This document shows positions 1 to 7,800 of a stretch of 64,000 bases of DNA, in pieces. The notes under the pieces are model-generated. The model worked only from the letters and a program-made list of their open reading frames with translations. It was not told the origin of the DNA and made no database searches. How positions within the stretch are numbered: the stretch's first letter is position 1; each line of letters opens with the position of its first letter. A program made the position numbers and the translations under genes. The stretch lies in the NCBI RefSeq assembly GCF_000718305.1, contig NZ_JOFQ01000001.1, forward strand, positions 620,001 to 684,000. Reading direction: 5' to 3'. This stretch comes from Streptomyces niger. Lineage in GTDB: Bacteria > Actinomycetota > Actinomycetes > Streptomycetales > Streptomycetaceae.

Positions 1-204
1 GAGGAGGGCGACGACGAGCGCGATGTCGGTGTAGGGCGGCCGGTCGTAGCCGCGGGCGAGCAGCAGCAGGACGAGGCAGACGAGGAGGGTGCCGGTGTTC
101 TGGGCGGCGACGCGGCGGCGCAGCGGGCCGGTGGCGGCGTACCACAGGACGGGGGCGACGCCGAGTGCCATGAGTGCGGCGGCGGCCGCGAGCCAGCCGT
201 TCAC
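1..204 (-). CDS. MrpF-like cation/proton antiporter subunit (partial)
   Basis: The 5' part of a membrane-protein gene that runs off the left edge. It starts at a GTG (202-204) whose bases overlap the TGA of the upstream gene, so the two are translationally coupled. The 68 visible residues form two hydrophobic stretches separated by a basic loop, followed by a DIALVVALL segment that resembles the second helix of MrpF/MnhF subunits. Mrp complexes are multi-subunit Na+(K+)/H+ antiporters of the cytoplasmic membrane. The family call rests on helix layout and this short motif; the rest of the cluster, which would decide it, lies outside the window. Confidence 0.6.
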   Translation of the reverse strand, partial: MNGWLAAAAALMALGVAPVLWYAATGPLRRRVAAQNTGTLLVCLVLLLLARGYDRPPYTDIALVVALL

Positions 205-401
205 CGGTCGGTCACCGCCCGTCGCGCGGCTCCGGCCGCGACCGCGCCCACGAGGGAGACGGCGGCCCCGACCAGGAGCTCCAGCGTGTCGACGGTGGAG
301 ATCAGGACGGTCCACAGGGCGAGGAGGGCGGCCCACCACACCGCCACCTCGACCGTGTCCCGCATCCGGCGCCGCGCCATGCTGCCATCAAAACACCGCA
401 T
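201..401 (-). CDS. Small two-helix membrane protein, MrpE-like
   Basis: A 66-residue protein with a basic N-terminus (RRRMRD) and two hydrophobic helices (about residues 20-38 and 42-58) ending in a basic tail. It lies immediately upstream of the MrpF-like gene with a GTGA overlap. In Mrp operons subunit E precedes F, and the helix pattern resembles the N-terminal part of MrpE, but full MrpE proteins are about 160 residues, so this is short. The start at 399-401 has an AAGGGG-like ribosome site about 8 bases upstream; ATG codons 8 and 13 are alternatives. It could also be an unrelated small membrane protein. Confidence 0.5.
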   Translation of the reverse strand: MRCFDGSMARRRMRDTVEVAVWWAALLALWTVLISTVDTLELLVGAAVSLVGAVAAGAARRAVTDR

Positions 402-443
402 GTCCGCCCCTTCACCGTCGACGCGCTGGCCGGGTACCCCGTG

Positions 444-2510
444 TCACAGGGAGTCGCGCGGGAGGGTTTCGTTCCAGGTGCGGGAGAAGACCCGGCGGTC
501 GCCTTCGTAGCCGTCGAGGGTGGCGTCGATGCAGAAGGTGTCCTCGTCGGACCAGAGGGCCTGGGAGGTGACGATGCGGACGTCCCAGTCGCCGCGCCGG
601 AAGCGCATGGTCCAGGTGGTCTCGCCGCGTACGGAGGTGAAGTCGTCGGCGACGGAGGTGTACTTCTCGTAGGCGCGGCGGCCGACGTCGATGTCTGCTT
701 CCTCGTAGTGGACGAGGCCGGCGTCCTTCACGATCTCCAGTGCGTTGTGGTAGTTGACCAGGTCGCGTTTGACGTCCCAGCGCTGTTCGGCGGGGAGCAG
801 CTGGGTGGTGGCCAGCGGTGCGGTGCCTTCGGGTTCGCCGAAGGCGGGCTCGGGCACGTCGTCGGGTGCGTCGTTGGGGCGTACCGGCAGGGCGAGGGCG
901 CTGGTGCCTTCGTAGACGCTGAGCCGGACGGGGCGGGGCGGCGGCCAGGCCAGCGGCCAGTAGGAAGTGGAGAGGGAGAGCCGCAGGCGGTGGCCGGCAG
1001 GGAAGGCCTGTGCGGTGCAGTTGAGCTGCACGGTGGCACGGTAGCGGCGGCCGGGTTCGAGGGTCTGGGGCACGCCGGTGCCGTCCCGCCGGGTGAGGTT
1101 GAGCAGGCCGTAGGTGACGCGGGTGGCGCTGCCGTCGGGGGCGACGTCGGAGAGCCGGGCGGCGACCATGGCGACCGGCTCGGAGACGGAGACCTCCAGC
1201 TCGACCGTGGCGGTGCCGAGGAGTTCCAGGGGCTCGGTGAGTGGCGGGCTGTCGAAGACCAGCGAGCCGCCGTCCTCCTCGCGCTGGTCGTAGGGCAGGT
1301 CCGGGGGCGCGTTGTAGGAGGCCCACTTGCCGGCGAACTGGCCTACGGACAGCGGGGATTCGACGGTCAGTGCGTCGCCGCGCGCGGCGTCGTCGCGGGT
1401 TTCGTCCCGGGTGCCGTCCTCGGCCCAGGTGTCGTCGCGCGGGCAGATGCGGTGCCGGGTGAGGGGGTGCACGGCCCGCTCGATGCGCGGGGAGGGCCAG
1501 GTGGGTTCGCCGACCCAGCGGCCGGGGCGCTCCTCGTAGGAGGTGGAGGGCGGCATGCTGTCCTGCATCCAGGTGCGGAGCATGGGGCCGTCCATGGCGC
1601 CGTTGTCGATGCCCTTGAGCCAGTGGTCCCACCAGCGCACGACTTCCTGGAGGTAGCCGATGGCGGGGCCGGGCTCGCCGAGGTGGGGGAACTTGTGCGA
1701 CCAGGGGCCGATGAGTCCCCTGCGGGGTACGTCGAGGTTGCTGAGGAGGCGGCAGACGGCGTTGGAGTAGCCGTCGGCCCAGCCGCTGGAGGCCAGTACG
1801 GGCACCTTGACGGCGTCGTAGTCCTCGCAGACCGAGGCGTGCCGCCAGTAGTCGTCGCGGCGCTGGTGGCGCAGCCATTCCAGGGCCCAGGGGCGGGTGG
1901 ACTCCAGGCGTTCGTGCCACATGTCGCGCCAGCGGTCGCCGACGACGGCGGGGTCGGGCGGGCAGGTGGCGTAGGCGAACATGGTGCCGGCCTCGGCGAG
2001 GTTGTCCGAGAGCAGGGTGCCGCCCATGTAGTGCATGTCGTCGCTGTACCGGTCGTCGGTGAAGGACGCAATGACGATGGCGCGGAGGCTCTCGGGCTGC
2101 CGGGCGGCGACCTGGAGCGCCGCGAAGGCGCCCCAGGAGATGCCCATCATGCCGGTGGTGCCGTCGCACCAGGGCTGGTCGGCGACCCAGGCGAGCACTT
2201 CTTCGGCGTCGGCCTGTTCCTGTTCCAGGTACTCGTCCAGCAGGACGCCCTCGCTGTCGCCGGTGCCGCGCAGGTCGACGCGGACGCACGCGTAGCCGTG
2301 GCCGGCGAGGTAGGGGTGGTGGATCGAGTCGCGGACGGAGGTCAGGTCGCGTTTGCGGTACGGGATGTACTCGACGACGGCCGGCACCGGTTCCCCGTCG
2401 GAGGTGACGGGGCGCCAGATGTGGGCGGAGAGCCGGGTGCCGTCGGGCATGGGGATCGCGACGTGGTGTTTTTGCTTGGTCGCGTGGGGCAGGTCGCTCA
2501 CGTACTGCAT
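444..2510 (-). CDS. CocE/NonD family serine hydrolase (X-Pro dipeptidyl-peptidase type)
   Basis: 688 residues, normal length for CocE-like enzymes (alpha/beta-hydrolase plus C-terminal jelly-roll domain). The nucleophile elbow is GISWG with Ser125. The acid is probably the Asp in SSGWADGYSN and the His that in GPWSHKFPH. The C-terminal third (from about residue 400) looks like the beta-sandwich of the S15 family. Family members hydrolyse acyl esters or N-terminal X-Pro amides; no secretion signal is seen, so it is likely cytoplasmic. The start at 2508-2510 has AAGGAG 12 bases upstream. It follows the ATP-grasp gene by 62 bases on the same strand, which suggests one transcript: a ligase making, and a hydrolase cutting, an amide or ester. 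Confidence 0.85.
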   Translation of the reverse strand: MQYVSDLPHATKQKHHVAIPMPDGTRLSAHIWRPVTSDGEPVPAVVEYIPYRKRDLTSVRDSIHHPYLAGHGYACVRVDLRGTGDSEGVLLDEYLEQEQADAEEVLAWVADQPWCDGTTGMMGISWGAFAALQVAARQPESLRAIVIASFTDDRYSDDMHYMGGTLLSDNLAEAGTMFAYATCPPDPAVVGDRWRDMWHERLESTRPWALEWLRHQRRDDYWRHASVCEDYDAVKVPVLASSGWADGYSNAVCRLLSNLDVPRRGLIGPWSHKFPHLGEPGPAIGYLQEVVRWWDHWLKGIDNGAMDGPMLRTWMQDSMPPSTSYEERPGRWVGEPTWPSPRIERAVHPLTRHRICPRDDTWAEDGTRDETRDDAARGDALTVESPLSVGQFAGKWASYNAPPDLPYDQREEDGGSLVFDSPPLTEPLELLGTATVELEVSVSEPVAMVAARLSDVAPDGSATRVTYGLLNLTRRDGTGVPQTLEPGRRYRATVQLNCTAQAFPAGHRLRLSLSTSYWPLAWPPPRPVRLSVYEGTSALALPVRPNDAPDDVPEPAFGEPEGTAPLATTQLLPAEQRWDVKRDLVNYHNALEIVKDAGLVHYEEADIDVGRRAYEKYTSVADDFTSVRGETTWTMRFRRGDWDVRIVTSQALWSDEDTFCIDATLDGYEGDRRVFSRTWNETLPRDSL

Positions 2511-2572
2511 GCGGCTGCCGTGCTCCTTTCCGATGTGCCGGGGTGCGCTCGCCGCGCCGACGGGCCGTGTGT

Positions 2573-3874
2573 TCAGGCGGCGGTGTCCGCCGGCGGCGGG
2601 GTGCCCTCGAAGTGCTCGTTGAGGGCCGCCACGCAGCGGTCGTACTTCTCGGTCATCTCCTCCACGCTGTCGGCGCCGGTGATGATGTGGGCCAGCTCGC
2701 AGCTGTAGCTGTCCTGCTGCGGGCTCTCGGAGAGGTTCCTGCCCTCTTCCGGAACCATCTCGATCTGGACGCCGGGGATCTCCTGTTCGATGTGCTCGAT
2801 CTCCGCGGGGGTGGGCACGTTCTTCACCACCGCGTCCGTGAACCAGCGGTAGTACCACTTGGCGGCCATGCGGTACTCGCCGGCGCCGGGCGTCCACCGC
2901 GGATCCTTGCCGAGGGCCAGGGCCACCATGACGTGGTGGTTCGGCTCGCCGTGCACGTAGTGGAACATCTCGGCGTGCGACTGGGAGTGCCGGGGGTTGA
3001 TCTCCAGCAGGTTGATCCGGTCGGTGTGCGGATCGTAGAAGTACTCGATGCTGAAGGTCGCGGCTTCCATGCCGATCTGCCGCATCACCCGCTCACTGGC
3101 GACCCGGAGCCGCTGGACGACCTCCGGCGGCAGGGTGGAGGGGTACTGGTGGCGGAGGAAGCTGGAGCTGTCCGGGTAATTGATGGAGTCCAGCGTGCCG
3201 TAAACGGTGACCTCACCGTTGAGGACGTAGCCCTCCACGGCCACCTGAATTCCGTGGATCGCCTCTTCGGCGAGGCAGACCTGGCCGCCGACGCCGGACA
3301 TTTCCGGGGGCAGCTCCAGCTGCTCCATGATGTATTCGAAGGGGCGCCCCACCCGGCTGATGCCCTGCCGGATCTTCTCGACCGCCTCCTGAAATTCCGC
3401 CTCGTTCTTGACGCCGTAGGCGAGCTCCGAGGAATAGGAGAGGGCGGGCTTGAGCCACATCGGGAACCGTACGCCCTCGGGCGGTTCCGGGTGCTCGGCG
3501 GTGAGGTCCACCCGGCCGAAGCGCGGGTGCTCGTCGATGACCTTCTGCTGTTCCAGCCGGCTCCAGTACTTGTGCTCGCACTTGACGATGGATTCCAGGC
3601 TGGTGTGCCGGGTGCCGTACCGCTCGCCCAGGATCGGGACGAGGGTGCTGGCGGGAAAGTCCCAGTAGGTCACGATGGCGTCGATGCTGCCGTCGAAGGC
3701 GTCCAGGATGCCGTGCGCCTTTTCCAGCAGCTCCGGCACGGACACCTCCCCCTCCTGCAGTTCCGAGGGGGTCAGCAGACCGTGAAAAGCGTATTCCGCG
3801 GCATCGGGAACGGCCTGCAGCTCCCGCAGGTTTCCCTCGTCCATACCGACGACAAAGATGTTCTTCCTACTCAA
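2573..3874 (-). CDS. ATP-grasp domain ligase/carboxylase-like protein
   Basis: 433 residues with an N-terminal pre-ATP-grasp Rossmann-like region (about 1-110), then an ATP-grasp fold. Visible features are a Lys-containing strand (RFPMWLKPALSYSS), the EQLELP hinge region, and the late metal-binding segment LLEINPRHSQSH, which carries the Glu/Asn pair that binds Mg-ATP. ATP-grasp enzymes activate a carboxylate as an acyl-phosphate and join it to an amine or thiol, or act as biotin-carboxylase-like subunits. The start is a TTG (3872-3874) with an excellent AAGGAGG site upstream. The downstream CocE hydrolase is probably co-transcribed. The substrate cannot be read from the sequence. Confidence 0.8.
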   Translation of the reverse strand: MSRKNIFVVGMDEGNLRELQAVPDAAEYAFHGLLTPSELQEGEVSVPELLEKAHGILDAFDGSIDAIVTYWDFPASTLVPILGERYGTRHTSLESIVKCEHKYWSRLEQQKVIDEHPRFGRVDLTAEHPEPPEGVRFPMWLKPALSYSSELAYGVKNEAEFQEAVEKIRQGISRVGRPFEYIMEQLELPPEMSGVGGQVCLAEEAIHGIQVAVEGYVLNGEVTVYGTLDSINYPDSSSFLRHQYPSTLPPEVVQRLRVASERVMRQIGMEAATFSIEYFYDPHTDRINLLEINPRHSQSHAEMFHYVHGEPNHHVMVALALGKDPRWTPGAGEYRMAAKWYYRWFTDAVVKNVPTPAEIEHIEQEIPGVQIEMVPEEGRNLSESPQQDSYSCELAHIITGADSVEEMTEKYDRCVAALNEHFEGTPPPADTAA

Positions 3875-4148
3875 GGGACCTCCTTCTTTTCGGCTGCGGG
3901 GCCCCGGCTACCCGTCCTTCTACCGTGCACACACGGTCCGCGTCAGCACAGACACGCGTGAAGACCGGCGCGCCACGCGCCTGCCCCGGGATCGGTCCGC
4001 CGAGTACCCAGCACGCCGGAGTCATGCAGCGGCCCGGGAAACTCCTGTGCCGGCACACGGTCGCCGGGGCGTGCCGGATGGGAAGGGCGAAGCGGGGCAG
4101 GATGGTCCCCGCAGGGACTGCACGTCCGATGGATGGAGAGCTGACACC
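3875..4148. other. Divergent intergenic region
   Basis: 274 bases between the divergent ATP-grasp and aldo/keto reductase genes. It must hold both promoters. No clear operator, hairpin or small gene could be identified by eye. Confidence 0.5.
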
Positions 4149-5147
4149 GTGGAATACCGCCGCCTGGGCCGCAGTGGCCTGACCATCAGCGAGATCGCGT
4201 ACGGCAACTGGCTCACGCACGGCTCGCAGGTGGAACAGGACGCCGCCACCGCCTGTATCCGTGCCGCACTGGACGCGGGCATCACCACCTTCGACACCGC
4301 CGACGTCTACGCCGAGACGCGAGCCGAATCGGTGCTGGGCACCGCGCTGCGGGGCGAGCGGCGCGAGGGGCTGGAGATCTTCACCAAGGTCTACTTCCCG
4401 ACCGGCACCGGCCGGAACGACCGGGGGCTGGGCCGCAAGCACATCATGGAGTCCATCGACGGATCGCTGCGCCGCCTGCGTACCGACTACGTCGACCTCT
4501 ACCAGGCACATCGGTACGACCACTCCACACCGCTGGAGGAGACCATGGAGGCCTTCGCCGACGTGGTCCGCTCCGGCAAGGCGCACTACATCGGTGTGTC
4601 GGAGTGGACCGCCGACCAGCTGCGCGCCGGGCATGCCCTGGCCCGCGAACTGAAGATCCCCTTCATCTCCAACCAGCCGCAGTACTCGGCGCTGTGGCGG
4701 GTGATCGAGTCGGAGGTGGTGCCGGCGAGCGAGGAGCTGGGCATCGGCCAGATCGTGTGGTCGCCGATCGCGCAGGGCGTACTGACCGGCAAGTACCTGC
4801 CCGGCGCCCCGTTGCCGGCCGGGTCGCGGGCCACGGACGAGAAGGGCGGTGCCACCTTCGTCCAGCGCTTCCTGCGGGACGAGGTGCTGGAGCGCGTGCA
4901 GCAGCTGCGGCCGCTCGCGGAGGACGCCGGGCTCTCGCTCGCCCAGCTGGCCGTGGCGTGGGTGCTGCAGAACCGCAACGTCTCCGCCGCGATCATCGGT
5001 GCCTCGCGGCCCGAGCAGGTCGAGGAGAACGTCGAGGCGGCCGGGGTGCGGCTGGAGGCGGACCTGCTCAAGGCCATGGAGGAGATCCTGGCCCCGGTGG
5101 CGACCCGGGACCCGGCACTGACCGCGGGCAACCCTGCCAACGACTGA
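4149..5147 (+). CDS. Aldo/keto reductase
   Basis: 332 residues, full length for an (alpha/beta)8 NADPH-dependent aldo/keto reductase of the Kv-beta/YghZ-like branch. The catalytic tetrad is visible: Asp49 and Tyr54 in FDTADVY, Lys80 in IFTKVYF, and His121 in YQAHRYD. The NADPH-binding end is the IIGASRPEQVEEN segment near residue 280. The GTG start at 4149 is preceded by GGAGAG at an 8-base spacing; longer reading frames upstream lack a better site. It would reduce aldehydes or ketones in the cytoplasm. It appears monocistronic and ends at a strong hairpin. The substrate is unknown. Confidence 0.9.
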   Translation: MEYRRLGRSGLTISEIAYGNWLTHGSQVEQDAATACIRAALDAGITTFDTADVYAETRAESVLGTALRGERREGLEIFTKVYFPTGTGRNDRGLGRKHIMESIDGSLRRLRTDYVDLYQAHRYDHSTPLEETMEAFADVVRSGKAHYIGVSEWTADQLRAGHALARELKIPFISNQPQYSALWRVIESEVVPASEELGIGQIVWSPIAQGVLTGKYLPGAPLPAGSRATDEKGGATFVQRFLRDEVLERVQQLRPLAEDAGLSLAQLAVAWVLQNRNVSAAIIGASRPEQVEENVEAAGVRLEADLLKAMEEILAPVATRDPALTAGNPAND

Positions 5148-5173
5148 GCACGGCCGCCACGACGGGGCGACGG

Positions 5174-5210
5174 GGTGACGGGCGCGCACCGCGAGTGCGC
5201 GCCCGTCACC
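5174..5210. terminator. Bidirectional hairpin terminator
   Basis: Perfect 16-bp stem (left arm 5174-5189, right arm 5195-5210) with a 5-base loop, between the convergent aldo/keto reductase and hexuloisomerase genes. There is no T-run, as is common in high-GC actinomycetes. Confidence 0.75.
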
Positions 5211-5213
5211 GTG

Positions 5214-5280
5214 GGTCATACGGTGTCGCCGGTCATGCGGTGTTGCCGGTCATGCGGTGTGCCGGTCATTCGGTGTTGGC
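5214..5280. repeat. Four tandem copies of a ~17-bp repeat
   Basis: Units start at 5214, 5231, 5248 and 5264, with consensus GGTCATGCGGTGTTGCC and one to three differences each; the third is one base short. The last unit contains the stop codon of the hexuloisomerase gene. It looks like slippage duplication of the 3' end. Confidence 0.8.
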
Positions 5281-5844
5281 GTGGGCCGCGCGGGCGCGGT
5301 CGTTGTCCACCTCCAGGAGGTTCGCGAGGCGGAGTGCCACGACGTCCAGGGTGACGTGGGTGGCCTGGTCGAAGAGGCTGGACAGCGGCTGCACGCTGGC
5401 GGCCTCGCCGGCGCGGCGGTACTTCGTCGCGGCGGGCAGCAGCAGGACGGTGGCGGCGAGGTCGCCGAGCGGCGCGTCCGGTGCGGTGGTCACGGCATGC
5501 ACCTCGGCGCCCGCCTTGACGGCCTGTTCGGCCACCCGCACCGTGCCGGCGGTGGTGCCGGAGCCGGAGACGGCGACGACGGTGTCGCCGTCGGCGACGG
5601 CCGGGGTGGTGGTCTCGCCGATGACGTGGACGGGCAGGCCGAGGTGCATCAGCCGCATGGCGAAGGCCTTGGCCATGAAGCCGGAGCGGCCCTCGCCGGC
5701 CACGAAGACGCGGCGGGCGCGCAGGAGTGCGGTCGCGAGCGCATCGAGCGAGGCGGTGTCGACGGCGCCGAGCACCCCGCTCATCTCGTCCTGCACGGTG
5801 TGCAACAGCGTTGCGGTGGTGGGGAGTTCCGGCCGGTCGGTCAT
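5266..5844 (-). CDS. hxlB: 6-phospho-3-hexuloisomerase-like SIS protein
   Basis: 192 residues, almost entirely one SIS (sugar isomerase) domain, the usual length for PHI. Signature segments are AGEGRSGFMAKAFAMRL (from residue 49) and VSGSGTT (92-98), which bind the sugar phosphate. PHI converts D-arabino-3-hexulose 6-phosphate to fructose 6-phosphate, the second step of the ribulose monophosphate pathway. The gene follows hxlA by 39 bases on the same strand and is last in a five-gene operon. The start has AAGGGA about 8 bases upstream. The pairing with hxlA makes the assignment strong, although the true in vivo sugar may differ. Confidence 0.85.
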   Translation of the reverse strand: MTDRPELPTTATLLHTVQDEMSGVLGAVDTASLDALATALLRARRVFVAGEGRSGFMAKAFAMRLMHLGLPVHVIGETTTPAVADGDTVVAVSGSGTTAGTVRVAEQAVKAGAEVHAVTTAPDAPLGDLAATVLLLPAATKYRRAGEAASVQPLSSLFDQATHVTLDVVALRLANLLEVDNDRARAAHANTE

Positions 5845-5883
5845 GGTGGTCCCTTGCGTGGTGGTGGGTTCGGCGGGGTGGGG

Positions 5884-6510
5884 TCAGCGGCCGGCGGCCG
5901 CGGCCAGGGCGCGGGCCGCCGCTTCCGGTTCGTCGGCGGCCGTCACGGCGGAGCCGACGATGACGCGTACGGGGTCGGGGCCGGCGAAGGCCGGCAGGTC
6001 GGCGGCGGTGAGACCGCCGGCAACGGCGATCGGGCGGCCGTGCCGCCAGTCCCCGAGGAGGTCGGTGGGGTTGCCGCCGGCGCGCTGGGCGTCCTTGCCG
6101 ACGTGCGCGGCGAGCACGGTGTGGGCGGGCAGCCGGGCGGCGAGCGCCGTCCGCCGCTCCTCGGTGGTCTGCATCAGGTCGACCACGGTCTCGGTGCCGC
6201 GGTCGGCGGCGACGCGTACGGCGGCGTCCAGGGTGGCGTCGGCGGCGGTGCCGAGGACGGTCGCGGAGGCGGCGCCCGCGTCGTACGCGAGAGTGAACTC
6301 GAACACCGCGTCGTCCGCGGTCTTCAGGTCGGCCAGTACGGGGACCGGCCCGGCCGCCGCGGCGACCTCCGTCACGGCCCGCATCCCGAAGTGTTTGATC
6401 AGGGAGGTGCCGACCTCGATCCAGTCGGTGTGCGGCGCGACGGCCTCGGCGATCCGGACCGCCCGCTCCAGGGGCATCCGGTCCAGGGCGATCTGCAGGT
6501 GTCCGGCCAT
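5884..6510 (-). CDS. hxlA: 3-hexulose-6-phosphate synthase-like protein (OMPDC superfamily)
   Basis: 208 residues, a single TIM barrel of the orotidine-phosphate decarboxylase superfamily. It keeps the DxKxxD catalytic signature as DLKTAD (Asp61, Lys63, Asp66), EVGTSLIK (32-39), and the phosphate-binding VAGG and VGSA segments near the C-terminus. HPS joins formaldehyde and ribulose 5-phosphate, or runs in reverse; its close relative is 3-keto-L-gulonate-6-phosphate decarboxylase. An adjacent PHI gene favours HPS. The sugar-acid kinase and transporter upstream leave a sugar-acid role possible. The start has GAGGAG about 10 bases upstream. Confidence 0.75.
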   Translation of the reverse strand: MAGHLQIALDRMPLERAVRIAEAVAPHTDWIEVGTSLIKHFGMRAVTEVAAAAGPVPVLADLKTADDAVFEFTLAYDAGAASATVLGTAADATLDAAVRVAADRGTETVVDLMQTTEERRTALAARLPAHTVLAAHVGKDAQRAGGNPTDLLGDWRHGRPIAVAGGLTAADLPAFAGPDPVRVIVGSAVTAADEPEAAARALAAAAGR

Positions 6511-6549
6511 GGGGCCAACTCCTCGTGGTGCTCGGGTACTTCGGGTGGG

Positions 6550-7530
6550 TCAGGCGGCGGCGCGGGCGCGGAGGAAGGCCTCCAGCCGGTCCCGGGTGGG
6601 CAGGCCGTCGCGGTCGCCGTGGCTGGTGGTGGCGAGCGCGCCCACGGCGGCGGCCCTCGCCAGGGACTCCTGCGGGCCGAGGCCGTCCAGGTGGGCGCTG
6701 ATCAGTCCGGCCGCGAAGCCGTCGCCGGCGCCCACGGTGTCCACGGCCCGGACCGGGAAGACCGGCTGCGTCCAGGTGCCGCCCGAGGCGTCGTACAGGG
6801 TGGCACCGCGGGCGCCGTCCTTCAGGACGACACGGCGTACGCCGCGCTCCAGGTACCGGTGCGCCACGTCGGCCGGCTCCCGGGCGCCGGTGAGCAGCCG
6901 GCCCTCGCTCAGGCCGGGCAGTACCCAGTCCGCCCGCGCGGCGAGGTCGTTGACGGTCCGCACCATCTCGGCGCGGTCCGGCCAGAGCGCCGGCCGGAGG
7001 TTCGGATCGAAGGACACGGTGCTGCCGGCGTCGCGCGCAGCATCCATGGCGCGGTGGGTGAAGGCGCGGGCCGTGGCGGACAGGGCGGCGGGGATGCCGG
7101 TCACGTGCAGGTGGCGGGCGCCGCGTACGTAGGCGTCGGCGGCTTCGGAGGGGGCGAGGCGACTGCCGGCGGAGTGCTTGCGGAAGTACACCACCTCCGG
7201 GTCGCCCTCGGCGACGCGGCTCTTGAGCTGGAAGCCGGTGCGGGCCTCGGGGTCGACGGTCACCTGGCCGGTGTCCACGCCTTCGGCGCGCAGCGCGGCC
7301 AGGGCGTGGGTGCCGAGCGGGTCGTCGCCGACCCGGCCGACCCAGCCCGCGGTGTGGCCGAGGCGGACCAGTCCGGTGGCGACGTTGATCTCGGCGCCGG
7401 CCAGGGAGCGGGTGTAGTGGGTGACGTCGGCCAGGGGCCCGGCGTCGGCCGCGACGAGCATGCCCATCACCTCGCCGAACGTCACCACGTCGAGCCGGGG
7501 CCGGGCTGCGGGAACGGCGGTGGGCTTCAA
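6550..7530 (-). CDS. PfkB-family sugar kinase, 2-keto-3-deoxygluconate kinase-like
   Basis: 326 residues of the ribokinase/PfkB family. It opens with DVVTFGEVMGMLV and carries the family signature DTVGAGDGFAAG with the catalytic Asp near the C-terminus. The VVYFRKHSAGSRLAP stretch is typical of 2-keto-3-deoxygluconate kinases, where Tyr and Arg residues contact the substrate carboxylate. The start is TTG (7528-7530) with GGAGG upstream, and its bases overlap the TGA of the preceding FAH remnant, so translation is coupled. It probably phosphorylates the imported sugar or sugar acid before HxlA/HxlB act. The exact substrate is unproven. Confidence 0.75.
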   Translation of the reverse strand: MKPTAVPAARPRLDVVTFGEVMGMLVAADAGPLADVTHYTRSLAGAEINVATGLVRLGHTAGWVGRVGDDPLGTHALAALRAEGVDTGQVTVDPEARTGFQLKSRVAEGDPEVVYFRKHSAGSRLAPSEAADAYVRGARHLHVTGIPAALSATARAFTHRAMDAARDAGSTVSFDPNLRPALWPDRAEMVRTVNDLAARADWVLPGLSEGRLLTGAREPADVAHRYLERGVRRVVLKDGARGATLYDASGGTWTQPVFPVRAVDTVGAGDGFAAGLISAHLDGLGPQESLARAAAVGALATTSHGDRDGLPTRDRLEAFLRARAAA

Positions 7531-7793
7531 CGGGGGCCTCCGGCGCGTGCGGGGGTGGTCGCGGTGGCGACGGGGGTGGTCAGGGTGCCGATGCCGGTGA
7601 CGGTGGCGTCGGCGCGGCCGCCGGGGCGGAGCGGGCCATACTCCCCCGGCGCCCTGGTCAGGACGACGTCGCCGGGGCCGAGCGGGAGGACGCCACCGAG
7701 GTGGCAGAGAATCTCGGCCACTCCGCGGGCGAGTCCGCCGGTGGATGCAGGGCGCAGTGGTACGCCGTCGAGGGCGGTCCGTGCGATACGCAT
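7527..7793 (-). pseudogene. C-terminal remnant of a fumarylacetoacetate hydrolase-family gene
   Basis: 88 residues matching only the last third of FAH-family enzymes. PGDVVLTRAPGEYGPLRPGG corresponds to the usual PGDVxxTGTPxGVGxxxPGD, followed by TVTGIGTLTTPV, which ends the fold. The first ~200 residues with the metal-binding Glu/Asp residues are absent, so it cannot be catalytic. It sits 7 bases after the MFS gene and its TGA overlaps the kinase start. It may persist because it couples translation of the kinase to the operon. No good ribosome site is seen for its ATG. The transporter-FAH-kinase order hints that the operon once handled a 2-keto-3-deoxy sugar acid. Confidence 0.65.
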
Positions 7794-7800
7794 GCTGCTG

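Noticed and set aside
174..2708. 844-codon plus-strand frame opposite the CocE gene
   Set aside because: Composition is repetitive Gly/Val/Ala, it has no domain features, and the opposite strand encodes a complete CocE hydrolase.
5214..5280. CRISPR-like array
   Set aside because: The units are contiguous, with no spacers and no cas genes; this is a simple tandem repeat.
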